Assembly (NCBI GenBank): GCA_936450465.1 | Contig: OW388296.1 | Span: 39,398,023-39,462,022, forward strand | Reading direction: 5' to 3' | DNA from: Gibbula magus | Taxonomy: Eukaryota; Mollusca; Gastropoda; Trochida; Trochidae | Length of the DNA stretch: 64,000 nt | In this document: one piece after another, positions 38,001-45,970 of the stretch | How positions within the stretch are numbered: position 1 is the first letter of the stretch | Layout: the number at the start of each line of letters is the position of its first letter | The notes under the pieces: generated by a model | What the model was told of the DNA's origin: nothing | The model's input: only the letters and a program-made list of their open reading frames with translations | The model's database searches: none | Made by a program: the position numbers and the translations under genes

Positions 38001-39974
38001 GTGAGAGCTTTAACCCTTCTCATTCATCTGAAAACAAAATACGTCAAGACTGGGAACTTATCATAACTCATGTGTCTTACGGATGATAGACCTGACAATG
38101 ATTATAACACTAAGTTGTGACCACTTTACTCTGCGGAACTCTGTGTAAGTGGGCTACAACTGACCATGACTCTGTGAACAAAAGTGTAAACGATATATGT
38201 AGCTACCTGTTCGTCACGCTCCAAGCATCTGGTGGTGTTGATAAAATCCTTCCCTGTTGCAGCATTGTTCGACAAAGACCTGTGCGACTGTCCGACACTG
38301 TGTGAGGACACTCACTACGACACGTCGGTGGCGTGCACTCCTCTTGGCAAGTGAGTCATTCACTCACATGGGTATTAATAGTTATCGTTGATATTTTATG
38401 TCCAAACTATGCTCAAACTCGGGGGCAACATTGTTTCACACAAACATATATTGTATTATTATTTCATATTGATTTTGATCTATTTTCTTCTTTTTCGCGA
38501 TTCACAATATGACCCAAGTCTACAAATAAATTCACTTGTAAAGACACGTCACTACAATTTTAACAGAACTGAAACCGAAATACCGCTGTAGGAAGTAAGT
38601 AAGTCGATTTTAAATGTCTTAAATATATGAATAATGTTTTGATAATAATTATAAATAATTAATAAATAAATTAATAAATAATTATATAATAATAATGAAA
38701 AGAAGTCCTCACCATTCCGCTTATCAGGGTAAGATAAACATGTTTTTGTATTTTCAAATACCCATGGGGTGATTCTTCAACAAGTTTGGCCAAAATGGTT
38801 GGCAATTATGTACAAAATATTACGAAATATAAAAAAATCAAAATTAGTTAATAACAGATGTTAGCGAGCAAATAGCTTTAGACTTTAATTTGTTGGCGCA
38901 TCATCACTGAAGCACGTCAACAAGCCAAATTGTTCCTTTTCACTCTCCTATCTCTTCTAATTATTCCAAATGGACATTTTGGAAGGCATGTTTTTCAGAA
39001 ACATTAACATATAAACTTTCAGAAACTTAAGTTTAATTAAGTTGACGTATGGAAAATGATGTAGTCCTGTTTCAGTCTTTTGAAAACTCACGTGCAAAAG
39101 AAATGTCATCATACAAAATACAAGATGTCCACGGGCGATAAATACGACTGAAACAGCGTAAATTCATGTCTTCGGAACCCAACAATACTAAATATGAATT
39201 TTCAAAACATGATCTGTTGAAATTTCTGAGAAACACAAGAAATCATCGTTTTAGAATCTCCTTAACTACCTTAACCTTAAATACCAAACATGTTGTGACC
39301 AAAACAAATTTTTAAAACGCGATTTTAGAACCCCAGGTATATTTGAACAGACATGAAAATAAAAGTATCATACTCTGATGAATGAAATTGTGAGCTTGTT
39401 GTTAGCTTACTAAATATTTGACTGAACTAGTAAGCTTATTAAATCGAATAAGTAACCTTACATAATAGCGATTAAAACTGGAGTAACTGTACACATATAT
39501 GTTTCAGTAAGGACTTGAACTTTGTTCACATCGAGCTGGTGAGTACAAGCGGGACCCAGACCGAGATTATTCAAACTCCGGTCTACAGCCTCGAGAGCAT
39601 ACTATGTGAGTCTCAGAAACATTAACTCACCTATTTTATTAACGTTATCTAATCTTGATATTTCCATGACTTGATATATCAATCACATGTTTAAATACTC
39701 ACTCGATCAATTGTTGCGAAAATAAGGGCATTCCTTAAAAGGTGATATGTTATGTTTTAATATTCAAGAGTTTAACTCTCAGGTTAAGGTGATATGTTAT
39801 GTTTTAATATTCAAGGGTTTAACTCTCAGGGTGTATACTAAACGAAGAAGAGTGTTTCTGTTTTCAGCAAACTTGGGCGGTCTGATTGGCCTGTTCATGG
39901 GTTTCAGTCTCGTGTCAATCATCGAGCTTCTAGAACTGCTTATCATCACAATTTCTCACTGCTTCCGCTGTTGA
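4507..39974 (+). CDS. DEG/ENaC family sodium channel, seven exons, N-terminus missing (389 residues visible)
   Basis: Exons are 4507-5053, 5386-5484, 8344-8518, 37944-38000, 38263-38350, 39508-39605 and 39868-39974; every junction is GT-AG and every phase joins in frame. The product would be a subunit of a trimeric, amiloride-type, voltage-independent cation channel of the plasma membrane. Visible order: TM1 (FWILLVVVMTLALG, about 2-21), post-TM1 signature IPDVTVCNQD, a glycosylated extracellular domain (NVS, NQT, NNT, NFT sites), the Cys-rich region (Cys 231, 252, 256, 265, 267, 279, 300, 302, 306, 317) with CDCPTLC, then TM2 with the GFS selectivity filter (366-368) and a five-residue tail, HCFRC. 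The cytoplasmic N-terminus with the His-Gly motif is not seen and may lie in the 200-N gap or upstream. The subfamily (FMRFamide-gated, ASIC-like or other) cannot be told. The intron after exon 3 is 29.4 kb and nearly all satellite. Apart from the missing N-terminus the gene looks intact. Confidence 0.88.
5054..5385 (+). other. DEG/ENaC intron A
   Basis: A 332-base intron between exons A and B. No repeat or other feature was recognised; the acceptor side (CCGACCATGTTTTAG) has only a short pyrimidine run. Confidence 0.6.
5386..5484 (+). CDS. DEG/ENaC exon B: extracellular palm segment
   Basis: A 99-nt exon, phase 0 at both ends, between TTTTAG and GTGCGT. It begins ITLHSEHLSPFPEV, which matches the family pattern VxIHxxxxxP, and ends RCRVDYKKVT, the strand leading to the PY...C segment of the next exon. 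Confidence 0.8.
5528..6018 (+). mobile_element. TTAA-flanked MITE, copy 2 (491 bp)
   Basis: TTAA at 5528-5531 and 6015-6018. The right inverted repeat reads GATGCACCT; the left is diverged by a small insertion but continues with the shared GTGTTGTTTGGGGTCACAT. The interior blocks around TTTCTGATCGAAAA and GGGGATGAATATGCAA match the other copies. It lies in the intron between channel exons B and C. Confidence 0.82.
6019..6678. other. Intronic sequence, nothing recognised
   Basis: AT-rich intron sequence between the MITE and a LINE fragment. The only structure seen is a short hairpin, GTGAGCGTGGCTCAC, near 6239-6253. Confidence 0.5.
6679..7190 (-). mobile_element. LINE reverse-transcriptase fragment (decayed)
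   Basis: The minus strand encodes the thumb and end of a non-LTR reverse transcriptase: WCKANSLYLNVKTTKEMVID, EYKYLGTILDSKLSWNENTE, then after a frameshift near 6950 the stretch RKYYKKRQQRLHFL and FYRTIIQNVI. These are the usual motifs of RT domains in CR1/Rex/RTE-like LINEs. The catalytic Y-x-D-D part is absent, the frame is broken and the 3' end stops abruptly, so this is a dead fragment in a channel intron. The clade is not certain. Confidence 0.83.
7331..7716 (+). pseudogene. Tc1/mariner transposase remnant
   Basis: Pieces of a Tc1-type DDE transposase occur in all three plus frames. RLFYVQRHLRWNHRDWNRVV is the block before the catalytic FSDESRF; SRFADDRR follows in another frame; VKEVDRFGGGCVMV matches the GGGSVMVW region; NPIEH and LGRRLRNLRNQNLQDLGANL with SMRRRC match the C-terminus. 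The segment between GGGxVMV and NPIEH, which carries the second catalytic Asp, is deleted, and there are at least two frameshifts. No terminal repeats were found. It lies in the intron before channel exon C. Confidence 0.83.
7858..8285 (+). mobile_element. LINE 3' end (L2/CR1-like), decayed
   Basis: The plus strand reads TERIKFKLLYWLIDVFGTAP, LRSVNEHQ, an SRTFARF stretch and SFFKTPLKTHFFK across stops and frameshifts. This is the usual C-terminal tail of L2/CR1-like ORF2 proteins (RIxxKxxxLxxxxxxGxAPxY ... FKxxLKTxLF). It is followed by GTAAAAGCGCCTTGCGCATA near 8264-8283, like the 3' end of such LINEs. It stops about 60 bases before channel exon C. Confidence 0.75.
8344..8518 (+). CDS. DEG/ENaC exon C: cysteine-rich segment
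   Basis: The acceptor TATCCACAG is followed by 58 codons plus one base. It carries TPYKSFVGKQC and then CLAEC...CGCRYYLHP, the typical thumb-domain cysteine ladder of DEG/ENaC channels. The donor is CCCAG|GTACGA. If the donor is ignored, the frame reads 11 further codons with a Cys and stops at 8551-8553, so retention of the following intron would truncate the protein. Confidence 0.88.
8519..37943 (+). other. 29.4-kb DEG/ENaC intron C, filled by satellite
   Basis: Defined by donor CCCAG|GTACGA after exon C and acceptor TTCCAG before exon D. The satellite array occupies 8629-37867, leaving only about 110 bases at the 5' end and 76 at the 3' end. Both junctions carry CCAGGTAC, and the first 30 or so bases of the intron resemble exon D. 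Confidence 0.78.
8629..37867. repeat. 34-bp satellite array, about 860 units
   Basis: Tandem 34-base units made of ATAGGATCTGTAATAT followed by AACACGAGTGGTCTCGTT. The second half is an imperfect palindrome (AAC-a-CGAG / CTCGTT). The position after AGGA varies mainly among TCTG, ACTG and GCTG. Roughly 30 scattered short units of 26 bp replace the palindrome's right arm with ACCT. Nested larger duplications are visible, for example identical landmarks 1862 bp apart (17159 and 19021; 18121 and 19983) and 2211 bp apart (14051 and 16262). Another unit variant carries a CCGCGGCG insert, as at 21457 and 22997. There are no genes inside; open frames in the array are artefacts of the repeat. Confidence 0.98.
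37944..38000 (+). CDS. DEG/ENaC exon D: 57-nt microexon after the satellite
   Basis: Lies 76 bases beyond the end of the 34-bp array, between TGTTCCAG and GTGAGA. Its phase is 1 at both ends and matches exon C and exon E. It encodes (G)TEPMCDAETVLERLEETR, which supplies the single Cys and acidic helix that DEG/ENaC channels carry between the PG turn and the CxCP motif. Without it the channel would lack about 19 residues, so the call rests on phase, splice sites and family fit together. Confidence 0.8.
38263..38350 (+). CDS. DEG/ENaC exon E: CxCPxxC motif
   Basis: The acceptor CCCTGTTGCAG is followed by 88 nt reading (A)LFDKDLCDCPTLCEDTHY and onward to TPLG, with donor GTGAGT. CDCPTLC followed by a Tyr is a hallmark of the thumb-wrist region of DEG/ENaC channels. 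It ends two bases into a codon. Confidence 0.87.
38351..39507 (+). other. DEG/ENaC intron E, with AT-rich run
   Basis: Intron between exons E and F. It contains a simple AT-rich run at about 38641-38697 built from AATAAATTAATAAATAATT-like words. Nothing else was recognised. Confidence 0.65.
39508..39605 (+). CDS. DEG/ENaC exon F: palm strand before TM2
   Basis: The acceptor ATGTTTCAG is followed by 98 nt reading (N)KDLNFVHIELVSTSGTQTE and ending YSLESIL plus one base, with donor GTGAGT. It occupies the place of the beta strand and YxxxxLL stretch that precede TM2 in the family. Confidence 0.83.
39739..39831 (+). repeat. 47-bp tandem duplication beside the last acceptor
   Basis: Two nearly identical copies (39739-39785 and 39786-39831) starting AAGGTGATATGTTATG and ending near TTTAACTCTCAGG. 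They end 36 bases before the exon G acceptor. Each copy holds a CTCTCAG that could act as a weak alternative acceptor. Confidence 0.85.
39868..39974 (+). CDS. DEG/ENaC exon G: TM2 and stop
   Basis: The acceptor TTCTGTTTTCAG is followed by (S)NLGGLIGLFMGFSLVSIIE, a near-canonical DEG/ENaC TM2 with the G-x-S selectivity filter (GFS), then hydrophobic residues and a very short tail, HCFRC, before TGA at 39972-39974. Confidence 0.92.
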
Positions 39975-39980
39975 ACAACC

Positions 39981-40404
39981 TACAGCAGGTGGCCATATTA
40001 TTACGAACATATGTAACGTAATTCCCATAGTGTTAATTAGCTGTTGCGACAATACTTTTCATTAATCTATTGTTTGTCAATTAATTCTGAAACCTTTACC
40101 GAAGTATAGGAAATCATCTCAGTTACAGATACATAATTTTTATAAAAATAATTCTGAATTATATCAAATATACGACAAATGTACAACATACCGATTAGTT
40201 ATAAGAGACATTGGAATCACAAGTTGTAAACTAATCAACTAATAGATGAAAGGTAATGATGAACATGGTTACCATTCTGTTCGCAAAATATGACAGTAAA
40301 AGGACTTTTACCGAATAAATGAAAATTATTCTTGCAACAGCTAATTAACAGAGAGTCTGTGGGATTTACGTCACATGTGGGTAATCATATGGCCACCCGC
40401 TGTA
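39981..40404. mobile_element. TA-flanked MITE with terminal repeats of about 70 bp
   Basis: It starts TA-CAGCAGGTGGCCATAT and ends in the near-complement ATATGGCCACCCGCTG-TA. The inverted repeats run about 70 bases inward, including a perfect 16-bp pair GTTAATTAGCTGTTGC / GCAACAGCTAATTAAC. A TA target duplication and CAG ends fit a Tc1/mariner-type MITE. It begins 7 bases after the channel stop codon. Confidence 0.85.
40314..40319 (+). terminator. Candidate polyadenylation signal AATAAA for the channel gene
   Basis: The first AATAAA downstream of the DEG/ENaC stop codon, 340 bases away, and it lies inside the TA-flanked MITE. No AATAAA or ATTAAA was seen between the stop codon and this site. 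Use of the signal is inferred. Confidence 0.4.
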
Positions 40405-40419
40405 CATGTACCCGCCAAC

Positions 40420-40917
40420 TTAAAGATACATCCATTGTGTTGTTTGGGGCCACATTTGTCAAATGTTACAAATTGTGTCATTTTATCGAAAAGTACTGAC
40501 TGTTTCCAAAAATTGCCATTTTGATGACAGTCGACTCGGTATAGCGACAATATAAAGGTAAAAGTAGAAATTTCTGATCGAAAACCGGACAATATACCGC
40601 GTGTGGCGCGCGTCAATTGGTCAAACGTAATTCTGGTAACTTATTTACAGCAGACACATAGACAACTTTGGGTTGATAATGTTTAATAGGTCATATAACC
40701 TCCGTGTATGTAAATGGGACGTGTAGTTTCGGTTTATACACATTATAATGGTGCTACTCGATTTTAATTGGAAACTACTAATTATCATATATTTGGCGAT
40801 TGGGGATGAATATGTAAGTTGAGTGAAATTATTTGAACTGAAATCAGCACATATCGTATGTTTGCACGTATTAAAACCAAATATTTTTTTTATGAATCAC
40901 AATGGATGCATCTTTAA
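40420..40917 (+). mobile_element. TTAA-flanked MITE, copy 3 (498 bp)
   Basis: TTAA on both sides (40420-40423 and 40914-40917), with inverted ends AGATACATCCATTGTG and CACAATGGATGCATCT. The interior matches the other copies (GATCGAAAACCGGACAAT, GGGGATGAATATG). It starts 16 bases after the TA-flanked MITE. Confidence 0.88.
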
Positions 40918-41239
40918 CACGAACACAGGTATGGTTCTCGTGTTTGGTACATTGACCTTACCTGCCGTAATTGCCTTGTCGCGGTGCCTATTTACCTGTC
41001 ATCTGGAGAGTGGTGTTGACTATTTCAAGTATTCTTGCTCTCTTGGTGCATACCGTCACTGCACATGATAACGAGTACTGGATTAACAACCCAGCACTGT
41101 CGGAACACTTGGCTAATCCAGCGTCATCTACCATTGGAACAATAAGTTACAACTTTTAGATGTATTAAGATAGTTAAATCCTTCATTCATGAGGCCAAAC
41201 GATTTATGTAACAGTTTTATACTGATGCATCAATTCTTT
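40918..41239. other. Intergenic, nothing recognised
   Basis: Short open frames occur here, including one with a hydrophobic stretch (IWRVVLTISSILALLV) at about 40971-41159. It has no family resemblance and no supporting splice or start context, so it is not called a gene. Confidence 0.4.
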
Positions 41240-42135
41240 CTTATGTCCCCCGAAATTTTTTTCGGCAGACATAATGTTTTCACCTCCGTCCGTCATTCCG
41301 TCATTCCGTCATTCCGTCATTCCGTCATTCTATCATTCCGTAATTCCGAAATGCTTTCTTTTCCGGGCCATATCTCAAAAACCGTTCAATATTTTTTCAC
41401 GAAACTTGGTATGTGGTTAGACCTAGTGGTGGATTGGTGCCTTTTGCTATTTTGGTTATTCTGAATTTTTTTCTGGTTTCCATGGAAACAATTTGAACTT
41501 AGTGCAAATTGGGGGTAGGGACCTTTTCCGGCCTCTATTTCAAAATCTATCTAGTATTTCTTTACGAAACTTGGTATGTGGTTAGACCTAGTGGTGGAGT
41601 GGTGCCTTTTGCTATTTTGGTTATTCTGAATTTTTTATATTTTTTCTGGTTTCCATGGAAACAATTTAGAGGCCGGAAAAGGTCCCTACCCTCATCAACC
41701 GTTCAATATTTGTTTACCAACCTTGGTATTTGCTTAGACCTAGTGATAGAGTGGTGCCTTTTGCTACTTTGGCTATTCTGATTTTAAATTGTTTTTACTG
41801 GTTTCCATGGCAACAATTTCAACTTAGTGCATATTGGGGGTAGGGACGTTTTCCGGCCTCTATTTCAAAATCTATCAAGTATTTCTTTACGAAACTTGGT
41901 ATGTGGTTAGATCTAGTGGTGGAGTGGTGCCTTTTAAATTTGCTATTTTGGTTATTCTGAATTTTTTTATTTTTTTCTGGTTTCCATGGAAACAATTTGA
42001 ACTTAGTGCATATTGAGGGTAGTAGGGACCTTCTCCAAAACCGTTCAATATTTTTCCACCAAACTTTGTATTTACTTAGACCTAGTGATAGAGTGATGCC
42101 TTTTGCTACTTTGGCTATTCTGAATTTTCTGTTTT
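41240..42135 (+). repeat. Dispersed repeat with five tandem units of about 165 bp
   Basis: Leader CCCCCGAAATTTTTTTCGGC, then an 8-bp CATTCCGT microsatellite, then five related units. Each has a line like AAACTTGGTATGTGGTTAGA, followed by GTGGTGCCTTTTGCTA and TGGTTTCCATGGAAACAA. Successive units are about 168, 153, 170 and 171 bases apart. GGTAGGGACCTTTTCCGGCC near 41514 recurs in inverted form near 41670. Open frames across the units are by-products of the repeat. Confidence 0.8.
41286..41348 (+). repeat. CATTCCGT microsatellite
   Basis: About six to seven units of the 8-mer CATTCCGT, degenerating at the 3' end (TATCATTCCGTAATTCCG). It is part of the leader of the tandem repeat that follows. 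Confidence 0.9.
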
Positions 42136-42677
42136 AATGGTTTTAAAATCTTTGAGTTTCCTTTCTTTGAAAACTTATTGCAGGGCACATAACAAGATTT
42201 CCATTGTTCTTCATATTTCAAACATAGTTTTGCCTGTTAGATGATTAGTTTTGATTGAAAATTGGAGCGGGGAACATCACAGTGCATCACATGCACATAT
42301 TTCTAGTTATTCATCTTCTTACATTTCTGTCTTGTCCAGTACCTGTCATATTTTTCTAGAATCTTATGTTATATATTGTAAATATCAAGAAGAGGCCATC
42401 CACAGTTTGATACCTTGTTCCCAATCCGTTTCATCATGAATAAAATATGTTTAAACCAAAAGTTACATTAGAATGTGATGCAAAACAAATAGAAAATAAT
42501 TGTTATTTGAGTGATTTTGTGGTATATGGTTATCGTCCATGTACTTCAATATCGGTAACCAGAAACGGTATGACAAGGATTTGTCGAATGGTGTATCTTG
42601 TATATATATATTCTTTGCTAGGTGTAAATGTACATATTATGAGAAGGTCGGACCCCAACAGCGAGGAGTACCTTGAC
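42136..42677. other. Intergenic, no supported gene
   Basis: AT-rich. An 86-codon plus-strand open frame starting at 42447 runs into the terminal repeat of the next transposon, shows no motif and is not called. Confidence 0.45.
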
Positions 42678-42704
42678 TACACTGTAAAAATGGTGTTTAG
42701 GATG

Positions 42705-42932
42705 TAAACATAATACTAAGCGCGTATCTTGTCCTGGTTTTTTTTACACGTTTAGACCCCTAAACACGTTTAGCTACATGAATGTGTTTAGGAATGTGTT
42801 TAGCAACTAATCACGTTTAGCTACATAAACACGTTTAATAATGTGCTTAGCAACTAAACACATTCCTTAACACATTTAGGGGTTTAAACGTGTAAAAAAA
42901 CAGGACAAGATACGCGCTTAGTATTATGTTTA
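42705..42932. repeat. Long subterminal palindrome
   Basis: The left arm starts TAAACATAATACTAAGCGCG and includes ATCTTGTCCTG and TACACGTTTA. The right arm ends with the complementary CGCGCTTAGTATTATGTTTA. The arms are about 75 bases and nearly identical; the roughly 80-base centre is itself made of CACGTTTAGCTACAT and TGTTTAGCAACTA words that pair again. It could form a very stable hairpin. Confidence 0.88.
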
Positions 42933-43565
42933 GCTTTCAAACAAAACAAAACCATACAATCCAACACGCCTGAACATGAAAGCATTGCAAATGTACAACA
43001 TATTTAAATCAATGAAGACCAATTGTATATCTTGTAAATTAAAATGCTAGATCAAATCACCAGTGGCAGTTGAAAACAGTTACAAGTTTCAATGTTACAC
43101 AGTCATCGCCAAAACATTCTACTACTAATGTAGTACTACTACTAAAAAGTATATCAAACAAGACATAAATTTGGTCTGCATTAACCTCTTTTAAGAAAAT
43201 AATGACTCAAAATAGGAATTCCTCGAAAAGGTTTATTGAAAAGTATGTATTAAATAGCCATATACACCAAGAACACTCCTCCAAATTACCAAATATTGTA
43301 TTTATAAGATAATCATTATTCTCATAATATACATGGATAAAAGTTATCTAAAGATAAAATATATGCCTGGACAATGTTCACTTGGCAGTTAAATTTTCAG
43401 ACACAAATTGGTTTTAGAATCAAGGCAATAAAGAGACATGGTTTAACAAATGATTTTCTGTACATGAATTAATAACTAAATAAATCCTTTAAAATAGGTT
43501 TGGGTGCTTTCTGGATTTTTTCCAACATAACATTTTCACAACAAGTTTTTTGTAGTTTACTCCCT

Positions 43566-44686
43566 TTAAAACATCTGTATTAAATCCAAGGATTTGGAAG
43601 GTATTTGAGATTCAGGAAGGTCGTTTGTAAACTGCATTTTATTTCCTTTGGCATCCTTCACCTGTAACATGAATGAAGAAGCTTTTAGTTTACCGTCGTA
43701 ATGCAACATGATAAAAAATAACACATTTTATGAACATATCGTGTCTCCTGAAAACAGTTTTATAAAGGAAGTAAAGTGAAACATGTCATAGAGTAACTCA
43801 TTTGGGTATATACAAATGGTTGTACAAAATTAACTGACATCAAATCCAGTGATGAAATCAGTTTAAAAAAACTTTAATGTATTTTAGTGGGACTTCAACG
43901 TTTTGTAATAACTGTCAGTTCTTGTTTCCTACAAAAAGGGCAAAAATTAGTATTAAAAAAGTCAGAATAAAATGACAGATACAAGCAAATCTTTTACCAA
44001 AGCATATTTATAATGAAAAGTAATAGTCTATATATTACTTAAATACAGTTCATTTGTGAAAGTCCTTACATAAAGGAATTTAGTTTAATATTTACTCACT
44101 ACAGCTGAGTGAATGCTTACAGTTTCTCCTATTTCTCCATCACAGCATCTTTCTTGTCAAGGCAGAATGTCATCAGGAAAACTTCTTCTCCAACTGCATA
44201 ACATAGATACATCTAAATATACTGGTCTAGTCCTAAATGAGCTATATGAGCATCGACCAAGTATTTAATGAACATATTGTCATATGCTCCTTTCAGAACG
44301 TATTTAGTAAATACAATTGTTAAACGTCTATACCCTTATTACACATCTTAATTCAAGTATTCAAGTTACACTAATCAAACCTCACTACACTGGAATGTTA
44401 TAGTAACATGTGGTTTATGGATATTACTTTATTTTAGATCTATAAATATTATCACAACCCTCATATATATCATTTATATAAATAACAAATATATTACTTA
44501 AATATTTATGTTACTGTTGGTGCTAAGCATATAATATACGTACGTTAAATGACTTGTTACAAACTCCTTTGACAAATGAAAACAACATAGAAAGCAATCG
44601 GACGATGTTGTGAAATCTCAAATGAACCTACCTTTCAAAGTCTTGATTGGAACCATAATTGTGTCGTTCAGGGAACATAGAGACAT
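43566..44686 (-). pseudogene. Possible captured gene fragment inside the transposon (unrecognised)
   Basis: Exon-like pieces on the minus strand. 44686-44632: an in-frame stop, then ATG and MSLCSLNDTIMVPIKTLK, ending AAAG|GTAGGT. 44193-44129: after TATGTTATGCAG, phase-matched, VGEEVFLMTFCLDKKDAVME then TAG. In an overlapping frame, DGEIGETVSIHSAV runs to a GTGAGT donor at 44099. 43661-43566: after ATGTTACAG, VKDAKGNKMQFTNDLPESQI and on to a TAA. The frame switch in the middle piece suggests either alternative acceptors or a one-base frameshift. I do not recognise the protein. Upstream lie a GC box, two CCAAT boxes and a YY1-type site. Either a captured, decayed host gene or a small transposon-borne gene would fit. 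Confidence 0.3.
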
Positions 44687-44784
44687 ATATTCGCAGTAGC
44701 ATCAACTTTTGGCTTCATGTGCACTTCGAATGACCAGAAACGTGTGCATCAACAACGTGTAAATAAACAAGAGGATGCTGGCGA

Positions 44785-44863
44785 AATATGGCGGCCACTG
44801 GGATACACATATGTTCTTAATTAACTCTCCCGCCCAAACTGACCAATGTAATCCGACCCAATG
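44785..44863 (-). promoter_or_regulatory. Promoter-like cluster inside the transposon
   Basis: On the minus strand, upstream of the ATG at 44686: two ATTGG (inverted CCAAT) boxes near 44842-44847 and 44858-44863, a GGGCGGGAG GC box at 44827-44835, and GCCGCCATATT at 44795-44785, an exact match to the YY1 consensus GCCGCCATNTT. Order and spacing resemble a TATA-less housekeeping promoter. Confidence 0.4.
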
Positions 44864-45073
44864 GGGAAATTCTCAAACATGTTTAGGAAAGTGTTTAGCC
44901 ACTAGTGCAATGTCTGTCTAAACACGTTTAGAAATGTGTTTAAAAGCTATTCATGTTTTAATAACAAATGTAATATCGTTCTTGTGTTTAGCTATTAAGC
45001 ACTATCCTAAACATGTATAGCATTAAACATTTAACGGTGGTGTTTAATTGCTAAACGCGATTTTTACAGTGTA

Positions 45074-45429
45074 TATATAGTCCGGAGAGGAAAGAACATG
45101 CATCTGGTTAGGGTGCACCCCGAGCGTCAAGATGAGGTCGTGTCGATCTCTTCTGTATCTCGAAGATCGACCAGTGGAGTGGAAGGACCAATATATATAG
45201 GATGGGGAATCTTCAAAGAACATGCTTAATTAACTGCCAAGTTTGTCTTCTGCAGGATGCAAATTCTGGAGAAACAAAACTAAGGGGTGCATGCATACGA
45301 CATGTGTTATTCAGCAGCGAACGGGCATTCACATCTTCGAAACACTATTAATTGGTTTCTTTTCATATTTTGCATATAGGTTCACCATAGTGAGAGTTTT
45401 GTAACCTTGACCATCATTTCAAGGTCACA
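45074..45429. other. Intergenic, nothing recognised
   Basis: Right flank of the 2.4-kb transposon. No gene, repeat or RNA signal was recognised. Confidence 0.45.
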
Positions 45430-45970
45430 GCTAAGGCCCCCATTCCACCGAACCGCGCCACATATGAAACGGTGCGCGATCGCTGCGATGAAGCCGGTGG
45501 CAGCCGTCCCAGACATTCAGCGATCAATTTTCAACAATTTTGAATTTGTGGTTCCACCAAGCCATGTGTACGATCCCACTGCGACCACATTTGTCTTTTT
45601 TTAGCGAGCACGTTGAGATAGAATGAGACTGATATGATCGGTCGTATCGAGGGTCGTACTTTGGTACGACAGAATTGGCGATTTCACATGCGAGTGGCTA
45701 GGACCATGCTGAGACCACCGCAACAGTTTCTGCGATGACATGCGATAGACTTGCTACCGATTTGCGGTCCGTGCGACAGCTTGTGCAATCAATGCAATGT
45801 GCGACCACAATACGACAGTTGCGAGTCTTGTACGATTCCAATACGACCATGGCGACTTTTCACATGACCGCATTGAGACATATGCGACCTCATCACACCT
45901 TGTTTTGCTCGACCGATCGGGTCCAAAGAAAAAAAAATACCGCGACCGGCTGCAATCATGTCTTCTGAGT
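45430..45970. repeat. Low-complexity TGCGAC/TACGAC-rich block
   Basis: Sequence strikingly rich in GCGAC, TACGA and CGATC words (for example TGCGACCACAATACGACAG), starting near GGCCCCCATTCCACCGAACC and ending near GACCGGCTGCAATCATG. CpG density is well above that of the flanks. Open frames on both strands come from the composition. It is probably a dispersed repeat or old MITE; no terminal repeats were identified. Confidence 0.45.

Larger units (their letters stand above)
42680..45071. mobile_element. 2.4-kb non-autonomous DNA transposon, TA target site
   Basis: The left end is TA-CACTGTAAAAATGGTGTTTAG; the right end is the matching complement CTAAACGCGATTTTTACAGTG-TA. Both subterminal regions are packed with GTTTAG/CTAAAC words (about 42690-42930 and 44875-45060). 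The left side contains a large palindrome. No transposase was found. The inner part carries a minus-strand promoter-like region and short exon-like frames that may be captured host sequence. The flanks rejoin cleanly (CCTTGAC, TA, TATAGTCCGG) if the element is removed. Confidence 0.8.

Noticed and set aside
42447..42707. 86-codon plus-strand open frame
   Set aside because: It crosses the end of the 2.4-kb transposon, has no motif and no splice or start context.
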